Shown here: positions 1-6,068 of the stretch, one piece after another
Layout of the letters: each line of letters opens with the position of its first letter
How positions within the stretch are numbered: the stretch's first letter is position 1
Assembly: GCA_025360685.1 (NCBI GenBank)
Contig: JANYBR010000229.1
Coordinates: forward strand, 1 to 6,643
Length of the DNA: 6,643 nt
Source of the DNA: Pseudomonadota bacterium
GTDB lineage: Bacteria > Pseudomonadota > Alphaproteobacteria > Micropepsales > Micropepsaceae
Direction of reading: 5' to 3'
Position numbers and translations under genes: made by a program
Notes under the pieces: model-generated
Seen by the model: the letters and a program-made list of their open reading frames with translations, nothing else
Told to the model about the DNA's origin: nothing
Databases searched by the model: none

Positions 1-531
1 TTGTACGACGCGCAGGTCGGCACCGGCCACACGGCGCCCGATTTCCTGCTCTACACAGTGGCCGAATCCACCGCGCCCGTGAGGTTGACGGGCGGCATGC
101 GGGTGACTCCCGACTACAGTTTCGACAACGCACCGCCTGCGGACTATGTCATCGTGGGCAAGCAGGGCGGCCCGCCGTCCGCCCGTGCGAAAGCCTGGTT
201 GAAGGCGCAGTACTCCGCGAAACACACGCTGGTCTCGATATGCACCGGAGCATTCTGGCTCGGCGATGCGGGACTGCTGGACCACAAGCCAGCGACCACC
301 CACCACGACGCCTTCTGAGCCTTCCGGAAGAGGTATCCGGCCGTGCAACTCGCAACGCAGGCACGCTATGTCCAGAGCGATCCGCACATCTTCACTTCGG
401 GCGGGCTGACTTCCGGTATCGATCTGGCGTTGCATCTGGTGGAATTGCGCTTTGGCCAGCAAGCGGCGGAACGAACTGCGGAGTTCATGGAATACAAAGG
501 AAAGGACTGGTTGCAGCCGAAAGCCGACTAG
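1..531 (+). pseudogene. DJ-1/PfpI-family protein, 5'-truncated by the window and interrupted by an in-frame TGA
   Basis: The frame from base 1 runs to a TGA at 316-318 and then continues in the same frame to a TAG at 529-531. Both halves belong to one DJ-1/PfpI (class I glutamine amidotransferase-like) protein. The first half has the nucleophile elbow SICTGAFWLG, with the candidate catalytic Cys at codon 241-243, followed by AGLLD and ATTHH. The second half has HIFTSGG, SGIDLALHLVE and a C-terminal AEFMEYKGKDW, all typical of this family and its isonitrile hydratase-like members. The family's N-terminal strand and helix, roughly 50 residues, are missing and should lie before the window, so base 1 is not taken as the true start. 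The TGA falls after the active site and would remove about 70 residues, including the TSGG turn. A nonsense mutation is the simplest reading. Readthrough or a sequencing error cannot be excluded. The substrate cannot be told from the sequence. Confidence 0.85.
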
Positions 532-712
532 CTGATGGCTCCTCCCGGCGCGGCAATCCAGACCAGCAGCGACGGCGCATCAGCTCGCGGACACGCCAAA
601 GCTCTTTGATTTCCTATCTTCCAAGGGATGTTTTTCTGCACACGCATGCTGAATCATCTCATCGGAATCGTGGGAGTGAGGCGGATGGCGCCGGGTCAAT
701 CGGAGTTTTCAC

Positions 713-1966
713 ATGCGATATCTTCGCGTCTTGCTTTCCTTTCTGGTTGTCCTTGCCAGCGCCGATTGCGCAGGGGGCAATGCGACGGATCGTTGGAAGC
801 TCTATGAGCAAAAGGACTTCTTTTCTCTGGGTGACCGTCTTCCCTCACCTGTCGCGCAGGAGTCGGGAGATATCCTTTTTCTTCGTGCCGCCACGGAAGC
901 GGCGTTCGGTCAGCATTCGATCGCCATTGCGGATCTGCAGCATCTCCTGGCCAAGAAGGCGGACCGTCACTTTGAGGTTCGTGCCCGCAGCCTGTTGATG
1001 CGGGAAGAGCGGGCGCGCTTTCGATATTCAGCGGCTCTCGCAGCGATCGCCCCCCTGTTGCGGTCCGATCCTTCAAAGGACGATCCGGACCAGGCCGATT
1101 TGCGAAATTCGTCGTTGCTCCTGGAAGCGCTAAGAGATACGCCCCCGGAGGAAATCGACGGTGGTCCCGGCCCCGCTGCCGTTCATATCGACCGAGATAG
1201 GCGATTCCCGGTAACCATTGCTGGTCACACCGAGAATTTGGGCTTTGATACCGGAGCCGACTTTTCATTTCTGGCCGCTTCGGTGGCGCGAAAGGCCGGA
1301 CTAAGAGTGAAGCATGTCGGTATTTCGTTGGGCTCCTCGACCGGCGCAAACACGGGTGCGGACATTGCCGTCGGTGACGTGACGATCGGTTCTTTGCGCG
1401 TTCGCAACGTCGTGTTCCTCATCTTGCCCGATGCAGGTCTGACGATGCCGGACGGATTTTTCATGCCAGGGCTGCTCGGTTTCCCTGTCATGTCCGCGCT
1501 TGGTCCGATTCGCCATGATCGGGACGGTTCGCTTCAGGTCGGCGGGCCGTCGGTTGCGGCTCGGCCGAACCTGGCTCTCGACGGTAATCACGTTCTGCTG
1601 CGCATCGCGTTCAAAAAAAAGAACCTGATCTGCCGATTGGACACTGGAGCGGACAACACCGTGTTCTACGAGCCATTCTATCGACGCTTTCCGCAATTGT
1701 TCGGCGAATCGTCGCGCAAACACCTGCTCGAGCTGGGCGGCGTCTCCGGTGCGCATGGGATCCTCGCCTACAAGCTTGTTTCGATGGATTTCACGATTGC
1801 CGGGAGGTCGGTCCATCTCGATGAAACGAATGTCATGGAAAAACCCATGTCGAGATCCGAGGACAACTACCTCTACTGCAATGTCGGAATGGATGCTTTC
1901 AAATTGTTCAAGTTCTACACGATCGATCTGAAGCATCTTCGCCTGAACATCGAACACAGCGATTGA
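713..1966 (+). CDS. Exported retropepsin-like aspartic protease with two DTGA halves and a TPR-like N-terminus
   Basis: This 417-residue protein starts at ATG 713 with GGAG at 702-705, seven bases upstream. Residues 1-17 are a signal peptide: RYLR, then a hydrophobic core ending LASA. The following Cys19 does not sit in a good lipobox, so a soluble periplasmic form is more likely than a lipoprotein. Residues about 50-140 are helical and Ala/Leu-rich, like one or two degenerate TPR units (LFLRAATEAAFGQHSIAIAD). Two retropepsin-like halves follow. The first has FDTGA (Asp179) and a GLLG motif at 253-256. The second has LDTGA (Asp310) and a CNVGMDAF motif at 389-396. Classical retropepsins dimerise to bring two such Asp residues together, so this chain may supply both halves of one active site by itself. 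Proteolysis is inferred from the motifs; substrate and partner are unknown. It appears to be a single-gene unit: the gene before it is broken and the region after it is remnant-rich. Confidence 0.85.
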   Translation: MRYLRVLLSFLVVLASADCAGGNATDRWKLYEQKDFFSLGDRLPSPVAQESGDILFLRAATEAAFGQHSIAIADLQHLLAKKADRHFEVRARSLLMREERARFRYSAALAAIAPLLRSDPSKDDPDQADLRNSSLLLEALRDTPPEEIDGGPGPAAVHIDRDRRFPVTIAGHTENLGFDTGADFSFLAASVARKAGLRVKHVGISLGSSTGANTGADIAVGDVTIGSLRVRNVVFLILPDAGLTMPDGFFMPGLLGFPVMSALGPIRHDRDGSLQVGGPSVAARPNLALDGNHVLLRIAFKKKNLICRLDTGADNTVFYEPFYRRFPQLFGESSRKHLLELGGVSGAHGILAYKLVSMDFTIAGRSVHLDETNVMEKPMSRSEDNYLYCNVGMDAFKLFKFYTIDLKHLRLNIEHSD

Positions 1967-2031
1967 CAGGCCATCTATGGCGCAAGCACTGATGGCAGAT
2001 GGTTCCAGCTAGGCGTGTCCTGGAGACCGAT

Positions 2032-2280
2032 GTGAGAGATCCGACTTTCAAGTCAACGAACGAAACGTCGGGTTCGTATGCGCGCGCAGCCCTACGAGCG
2101 TTGGCGGTTGTGGCGTTTGCCTGCTTCCTGGTGTTCATTGCGTCGCTGGCATCGTCACTGCAATTGAGCAATGTCCGGCTCGCAAGCCAGCCTGCGATTA
2201 GCCATGAACGTGACGGTTCTGGCGATGCGGATCTGGAGCGATGTCGGCTCGGTCGTGAAAATCGAGGGCGTACCGTCTGA
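2032..2280 (+). CDS. Possible small single-span membrane protein (hypothetical)
   Basis: This is a short reading frame I do not recognise. I chose GTG 2032 because GGAG at 2022-2025 sits six bases before it; an in-frame ATG at 1999 is an alternative with no clear ribosome binding site. The encoded protein has a polar N-terminus of about 20 residues and then one strong hydrophobic segment, LAVVAFACFLVFIASLASSL, long enough to cross the membrane. From about base 2200 the frame turns Arg/Gly-rich and loses protein character, exactly where another frame becomes convincing (the S41-like fragment). The 3' third is therefore probably not the original C-terminus. It may be the start of a gene whose rest was lost, or a frame open by chance. 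Confidence 0.35.
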   Translation: MRDPTFKSTNETSGSYARAALRALAVVAFACFLVFIASLASSLQLSNVRLASQPAISHERDGSGDADLERCRLGRENRGRTV

Positions 2281-2422
2281 TATGGAGGTCGATCAGACCG
2301 TGGCGACAGTGTTTACCGGTCATGATCCACAGTTGGAAGCAGCCATACGCGTTGTCCTGGAGGACCTCGGAAAATCTGAATTGCAAGAGCCGAAGCGGCC
2401 GTCCAGTGGCACGCACATGTGA
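2204..2422 (+). pseudogene. C-terminal remnant resembling a tricorn-like S41 peptidase
   Basis: The 72-residue frame from ATG 2204 to TGA 2422 looks like the last part of a tricorn-like S41 (C-terminal processing-type) serine protease. Those proteins end with a pattern of the kind EG-GV-PDIEVD, then GxDPQLExAIxxVLExL, then a basic Pro/Lys tail. Here the frame shows KIEGVPSDMEVD at residues 19-30, GHDPQLEAAIRVVLEDL at 39-55, and EPKRPSS at the end. The catalytic Ser and the PDZ and core domains are absent, and nothing upstream in any + frame supplies them. The fragment overlaps the end of the small membrane frame in a different frame. It is not expected to be a working enzyme. The family assignment comes from recalled sequence patterns, not from a search. 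Confidence 0.5.
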
Positions 2423-2423
2423 T

Positions 2424-2744
2424 TTACGAGTGAATTGGCGCAATCGAAGTGACTGTCGTCGCCGTATCCGTTAACTGCAAGGTGAATTTCACCTTCTCTC
2501 CGATTTTTGCAGCTTTCAGCAGATCGGTCGAAGCAACTTTCAACTCCATGGACGCCATAGCTGGCCATCCGATCGAAGAGATTGCTTCATGTGCCAACGT
2601 CACGGTGCCTTTGGTCGTGTCAATGGCCTTGATGACACCGATACCCTGCGCCACCGTGGGTTTGGCGTCTTGCTGTCCTCCAGCCGCGTCGGACATGCCT
2701 GCATCCTTCGGCTGTGCAGTGGCGAATGCAGAAGCAGCAAGCAA
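2424..2744 (-). CDS. CusF-like periplasmic copper/silver-binding protein with a disrupted N-terminus
   Basis: Residues about 35-104 match the small OB-fold of CusF, the periplasmic Cu(I)/Ag(I) chaperone that feeds CusCBA-type efflux pumps. The protein shows GIGVIKAIDTTKGTVTLAHEAI, then GWPAM, then KIGEKVKFTL. Counting from the TTG at 2744, His52, Trp60 and Met63 correspond to E. coli CusF His36, Trp44 and Met47. The second Met ligand (Met49) is shifted by one: Ser65 is at the expected place and Met66 follows. The start is doubtful. The in-frame stretch from 2762 to 2744 reads SAFGSV before LLAASAFATAQ, a good signal-peptide end, but it has no ATG and an in-frame TGA at 2765-2763. The TTG has GGAAG about four bases before it, yet it would give a signal peptide too short for export. 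One extra base near 2755 would explain this. No efflux pump genes are present, so this is a solitary copy. It may be a recent pseudogene. Confidence 0.72.
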   Translation of the reverse strand: MLAASAFATAQPKDAGMSDAAGGQQDAKPTVAQGIGVIKAIDTTKGTVTLAHEAISSIGWPAMASMELKVASTDLLKAAKIGEKVKFTLQLTDTATTVTSIAPIHS

Positions 2745-2762
2745 GACGCTTCCGAACGCCGA

Positions 2763-2985
2763 TCAAGGCCATTGCCGCCGTCATTGCACCGTCGGAGCCG
2801 TGCATAAGTCCGTTGATGTCTTCCAAAATCAGAATGTCGGGAACCGATGCGGATCTGGGTGCTGGGCCATTGGGCACCACCTCGTAGTAAGCCACCGTTG
2901 GCACGCTGAGCCACAGCCGGCTGTTCGGAGGAACAATCGGGATCGCTCTGCCATAGTTAAGCCCCCCCAGCTTTGACAGGGTGAC
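2763..2985 (-). pseudogene. Possible S41-type peptidase C-terminal remnant upstream of cusF
   Basis: On the - strand, the frame opening just after a TAA at 2988-2986 reads GGLNYGRAIP, then VPPNSRLWLSVPTVAYYEV, then SVPDILI and HGSDGAMTAAMALIG. This resembles the end of S41 peptidases, which often show GG, then LPNSGL, a strand, then VxPDIxV, then GxDxxLxAAL. There is no start codon suitable for a full gene and no catalytic part. The frame then runs out of register into the CusF-like gene, to which the segment MTAAMALIG could equally belong as signal-peptide start. The similarity is weak, recalled by eye and unverified; a chance open frame is the main alternative. Confidence 0.3.
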
Positions 2986-2991
2986 TTAACT
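2955..2991. repeat. 7-bp inverted repeat AGTTAAG/CTTAACT around a C7 run
   Basis: AGTTAAG at 2955-2961 and CTTAACT at 2985-2991 are perfect inverted copies, 23 bases apart. The spacer contains seven C's (2962-2968). The repeat lies at the edge of the putative S41-like tail and the gene-poor stretch, so it could be the footprint of a mobile element end or a rearrangement point. No transposase is visible. Confidence 0.35.
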
Positions 2992-3371
2992 GATGCCTTT
3001 CTTGCGCCTGATGCGACTCGCATGCACGCGCCAGACGACGAGTTGGCATTTTCATCGCCAGGAGATCCATTCGGTGCGTCGAATGGCCGGAGGCAGGATT
3101 ATTGCTTTGGCTCGACATTGACCAGCTTCGCTGTTGAGGAGTTAGAGGCGATTGAGCTAAGGGTAGTGACATGGGCTACGGCGCACGGCACTGCTCTTCC
3201 GAAAAACGAGAGGCTCGCACACGTGCCTATTGATCTTCACTGCGAAGAGATGACACAGTGATTCGCAATTCGAGGTCGTCATGCATTGTGCACTCGCGGA
3301 AGCGTCTTGGGCGAACGCCCCGGTTCACGTCGGGGATGCTCATCGCACCGTTCCTTGCCCGTTGAAGTACC
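2992..3371. other. Gene-poor stretch before the two-component operon
   Basis: No convincing gene is seen on either strand in this 380-bp stretch. A 79-residue + frame (3022-3261) and a 71-residue - frame (3172-2957) are open but lack recognisable motifs, a signal peptide or a good ribosome binding site. The kinase promoter presumably lies in the last 110 bases, but no -35/-10 pair stands out. Confidence 0.5.
3318..3335 (+). promoter_or_regulatory. Small hairpin in the putative 5' leader of the kinase gene
   Basis: CCCCG at 3318-3322 pairs with CGGGG at 3331-3335 across an eight-base loop, 36 bases before the GTG start of the kinase. It has no T-run, so it is not an intrinsic terminator. A role in the leader mRNA is possible but unproven; it may be chance in GC-rich DNA. 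Confidence 0.2.
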
Positions 3372-4448
3372 GTGTCACAGGCTAGACCTTCGTCGCGATG
3401 GATCTGGCGGCTCTACGCGATCGCGTGGCTTTCCATCGGTGCAATCAACCTGGCGGCTTTCGTCGCCATCGGCATGCCGGCCGACGTCGCGACCCGCAAC
3501 GTTGTCGCTTCCCTGCTCCCCGATGCACTGATTGGGTTGGCCGTCGTTCGGTTGCCGCAACGATTGCCATGGTCCGACGAAGACTGGATGCGGCTGGTGC
3601 TGGTACACAGTGGCCTGCTGCTGCTGTTCATCGCAGCGTCCGGGATCGGCTGGATTGCGCTGGTTCGACTGGACGAAATCCTGTTCGGGCATCTGTACGA
3701 CGTGAGCCTGCGTCGACTGCCCTTGCGGATTGCCAACGACGTGCTCGTGTACGGCACGTGTACTGGGCTCGCTTATGCATGGCAGAACGCGGCTTCTGCA
3801 CGGAATCTCGCGGCACAGGTCGCGCAGGCCGAGACCTTGCGGGCCAGAGCCCATCTCGAAGCGATGAGAAGCCAGCTCAACCCGCACTTCCTGCTCAACA
3901 CATTGCATGCTCTCATCGGTCTCGTGGGCCGCGCCCCCGGAGTTGCAGAGGACGCGCTCGAGCGGCTCGGCGATCTGCTTCGGTACAGCCTGCGCATCCA
4001 GCGCGACGGCGTAGACGAAGTACCGCTGCGCGACGAGTGGTCGTTTGTGCAAAGCTTCGTCGAGATCGAACGCCTGCGCCTGGGCGAGCGGCTGATGACG
4101 AGGTTCGATGTGCCCGAGGCCAGCCGGGACTGCATCGTGCCGACATTCGCACTACAAACGCTGGTCGAGAATGCGATCAGACACGCCATAGCTCCACGCG
4201 CGGAAGGTGGGACCATCGACGTGACCGTCCTTCAGATAGACGAGCGGCTCCGGATTGAAGTGACGGATGAGGGACTGGGGTCCATGGCGTCGCAGAACTC
4301 GGAGCACTTTGGCGTCGGCCTTCGACTGCTCAGGGAACGTCTGGCCGCACTTCATGGCGGCGACGCAAGCCTCGAAATGCAGGCTGCCGCAGGCGGAATG
4401 CGCGCTGTGCTCGATCTGCCTTTGCGTCGTGTCGGAGACCGTTCATGA
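3372..4448 (+). CDS. LytS/YehU-type membrane sensor histidine kinase
   Basis: This 358-residue protein senses a signal at the inner membrane and phosphorylates the regulator encoded next to it. Four hydrophobic segments lie at about 12-33, 44-61, 74-98 and 118-137. A helical linker (140-165) leads to the His_kinase domain with RSQLNPHFLLNTLHAL, where His172 is the phosphorylation site. The ATPase domain shows LQTLVENAIRHA (N box, Asn267), EVTDEGLG (Asp299) and GVGLRLLRERLAALHGG. All core residues are intact, so it should be active. It has no PAS, GAF or large periplasmic domain, so any signal must be read by the membrane part. The start is GTG at 3372: the frame is closed by TGA at 3363-3365, leaving no earlier choice, and the ribosome binding site is weak (GAAG at 3364-3367). 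Its TGA overlaps the regulator's ATG, pointing to translational coupling. The general family is clear; the stimulus is unknown. Confidence 0.93.
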   Translation: MSQARPSSRWIWRLYAIAWLSIGAINLAAFVAIGMPADVATRNVVASLLPDALIGLAVVRLPQRLPWSDEDWMRLVLVHSGLLLLFIAASGIGWIALVRLDEILFGHLYDVSLRRLPLRIANDVLVYGTCTGLAYAWQNAASARNLAAQVAQAETLRARAHLEAMRSQLNPHFLLNTLHALIGLVGRAPGVAEDALERLGDLLRYSLRIQRDGVDEVPLRDEWSFVQSFVEIERLRLGERLMTRFDVPEASRDCIVPTFALQTLVENAIRHAIAPRAEGGTIDVTVLQIDERLRIEVTDEGLGSMASQNSEHFGVGLRLLRERLAALHGGDASLEMQAAAGGMRAVLDLPLRRVGDRS

Positions 4449-5191
4449 GCGCCTGCCCGCTCCTGTTGCGAACGCTCGTCGTGGAAGACGAGCCACTGGC
4501 TCGTCAGAGCCTGCGCGAATACACCCGTGGAATCGACTGGATCACCCTGATCGGCGAAGCCGGCGACGGCTTGCAGGCGGTTCAAATGATCGACCAGCTG
4601 AAGCCCGACCTGGTATTCCTGGATGTGTCGCTCCCGGAACTGTCCGGCATGGAAGTCATCGAGCGGATCCGTCACCAGCCGGAGATCGTGTTCACCACTG
4701 CTCACGACCAGTTTGCATTGCTGGCGTTCGAGACCGGCGCCCTCGACTACCTGCTGAAGCCATTCGGTCGCAAACGCTTCGAAGTGACGCTCGATCGCGT
4801 ACGCCGGCGGATGACCCATGGTGCAGTCGCGACGGCGCAGCGGGCGCGCGACGCGCTGTCTCATCCACTCAGACGGATCTTCGCGCGCACACGCAATGGC
4901 ATCGTGCCGATCGACACGCAGGCGATCGACTTCATGAGCGCCAAAGGCGACTACGTGGAAGTGGTCTGCAATTCCGAGCGCCATCTGCTGCACATGGGCC
5001 TGGCGGATCTGATGTCGCGCCTGGATCCCGAGTCGTTTTTCCAGATACACCGCTCGCACGCCATCAACCTCGATGCGATCGATCGCATCTTTCCCTACGA
5101 CGCGCGCCGCTTCCTGGTAAGACTCCGTTGCGGCAAGGAAATCCTGGCGAGTCGCGCCGCCTCGGAATCGCTGCGAAATCTGATCCGTTGA
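4445..5191 (+). CDS. LytR/AlgR-type response regulator (REC plus LytTR DNA-binding domain)
   Basis: This is a 248-residue cytoplasmic transcription regulator. Residues 9-122 form a receiver domain with Glu14-Asp15 for the metal, Asp60 as phospho-acceptor in VFLDVSLPELSG, Thr84/Thr85, and Lys105 in LLKPF. Residues about 143-248 form a LytTR domain, with RTRNGIVPID, GDYVEVV and the family signature FFQIHRSHAINLDAI (198-212). The ATG at 4445 overlaps the kinase stop as ATGA, so the two proteins are made together and form a cognate pair. LytTR regulators usually bind two direct repeats near -35 regions. I could not identify such a site confidently upstream of the operon or of the membrane gene at 5418. 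All activation residues are present. Its target genes cannot be named from the sequence; the downstream membrane gene is only a candidate by position. Confidence 0.94.
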   Translation: MSACPLLLRTLVVEDEPLARQSLREYTRGIDWITLIGEAGDGLQAVQMIDQLKPDLVFLDVSLPELSGMEVIERIRHQPEIVFTTAHDQFALLAFETGALDYLLKPFGRKRFEVTLDRVRRRMTHGAVATAQRARDALSHPLRRIFARTRNGIVPIDTQAIDFMSAKGDYVEVVCNSERHLLHMGLADLMSRLDPESFFQIHRSHAINLDAIDRIFPYDARRFLVRLRCGKEILASRAASESLRNLIR

Positions 5192-5335
5192 GTTTCGGCG
5201 CCACGACGGCATTGCGCCTCGTCATCGGAAGATGCCAAACCGCCAAAGGGTGCGCACGCTCGACGCCAGCCTTGATCAACAAAGAGTTATTGCATTGAAT
5301 CGCCAAAAGTGAGCCGTGTCCTGGCGTCATTGTCC

Positions 5336-5350
5336 TTGACTCGCGGTCAA
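5336..5350. promoter_or_regulatory. Dyad TTGAC-TCGCG-GTCAA upstream of the membrane protein gene
   Basis: A perfect five-base inverted repeat with a five-base centre lies 67 bases before ATG 5418, in the 226-bp gap after the response regulator. The left arm reads like a -35 box (TTGACT), but no matching -10 box is found 16-18 bases on. It could be an operator for a dimeric regulator or chance. Confidence 0.3.
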
Positions 5351-5417
5351 AGCCGAAGATCGGTGAGGATCGCTGAACTGATCAAATATTCTTTGGCCTG
5401 CCACCCAACCTACTGCG

Positions 5418-6068
5418 ATGCATACAACCAGGAACTCCTTCGCCGTCGCCTGGCAGCTCTTCAAGCTGCACTGGCGGTCGCTGCTCGGAGCCGAAGCGGT
5501 TCTGCTGGGGTTTGGGATCGTCCTGGAACTCAGCGTCGTCGGTGTCAGCCATCTCGCGCATTCATGGAACGTCGATGCGGCTGGTGTGGTCATCAATGTC
5601 GTACTTCACGCCGCTTTCCTCCTCGTCTTCTCAGGCGTCCTCGCCTCGACACATCGCCTGGCATCGAGCCTAGTGGACGGCGATGCGAGCGCCTCACTGG
5701 GAATCGCCGACGCGTTCTCGATCGGGCCATCCTACCTGCTGGCGAACCTGGTATACGTGTTCGCCACTCTGGTCGGCCTGGCGGCGCTCCTGCTGCCCGG
5801 CATCTACGTAGCCGCCCGATTGGCCTTCTTTCGTCACAGCCTGCTCGCCAACCGTTGCTCGGCGCTTCAGGCGCTGCGCAACTCCGCCTTGATGACGAAA
5901 GCCGACGGCGTCAGGCTGGCCATTCCGACTGCCGCAGCGCTCGCTTTGAACCTCGCCGGGGCAGCGGCAGGGGGTATCGGATTCTTCATCTCCTGGCCCG
6001 TCACCGTTCTTGCCTGTGCCCAGCGATTTCACGTGCTGAGGGCTCGGGCGGCGGCGGGACTTTCCTGA
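5418..6068 (+). CDS. Multi-span inner-membrane protein, YciC/GlpQ-membrane-domain-like
   Basis: This 216-residue protein is mostly hydrophobic. Predicted spans are at about 22-44, 56-78, 105-128 and 167-200, the last probably a hairpin of two. After the third span comes LLLPGIYVAARLAFF, then ALQALRNSALMTKADGVRLA. That arrangement (a PGIY turn, then an amphipathic stretch with ALxxSxxLTKG) is typical of the YciC / glycerophosphodiester phosphodiesterase membrane-domain-like group. Members of that group have no firmly known activity, and no catalytic phosphodiesterase domain is attached here. ATG 5418 is the first ATG in a frame that opens at 5382. No Shine-Dalgarno sequence precedes it, and TTG 5394 is a less likely alternative. 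It lies 226 bp after the two-component operon, probably with its own promoter, so a link to that pair is conjecture. Confidence 0.8.
   Translation: MHTTRNSFAVAWQLFKLHWRSLLGAEAVLLGFGIVLELSVVGVSHLAHSWNVDAAGVVINVVLHAAFLLVFSGVLASTHRLASSLVDGDASASLGIADAFSIGPSYLLANLVYVFATLVGLAALLLPGIYVAARLAFFRHSLLANRCSALQALRNSALMTKADGVRLAIPTAAALALNLAGAAAGGIGFFISWPVTVLACAQRFHVLRARAAAGLS

Noticed and set aside
240..998. A 252-residue + frame crossing the end of the DJ-1 gene and the start of the protease gene
   Set aside because: It is Arg/Ser-rich with no motif, and it overlaps two well-supported genes in another frame.
1970..2002. Inverted repeat GCCATC/GATGGC just after the protease stop, as a terminator
   Set aside because: The 6-bp stem has a 15-base loop and no T-run follows, so it does not qualify as an intrinsic terminator.
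2449..2976. A 175-residue + frame opposite cusF
   Set aside because: It is the antisense shadow of the CusF-like gene and the upstream remnant; the - strand reading has clear family motifs.
3022..3261. A 79-residue + frame before the kinase
   Set aside because: No recognisable motif, no signal peptide and no good ribosome binding site; it is probably open by chance.
4352..5212. A 286-residue - frame opposite the regulator
   Set aside because: Antisense shadow of the regulator, which has all REC and LytTR motifs on the + strand.
5197..5218. GGCGC/GCGCC dyad after the regulator stop, as a terminator
   Set aside because: Only five base pairs, a 12-base loop and no T-run.
4267..5298. A 343-residue + frame across the kinase and regulator
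   Set aside because: Low-complexity Arg/Ser/Pro shadow of the two-component genes.
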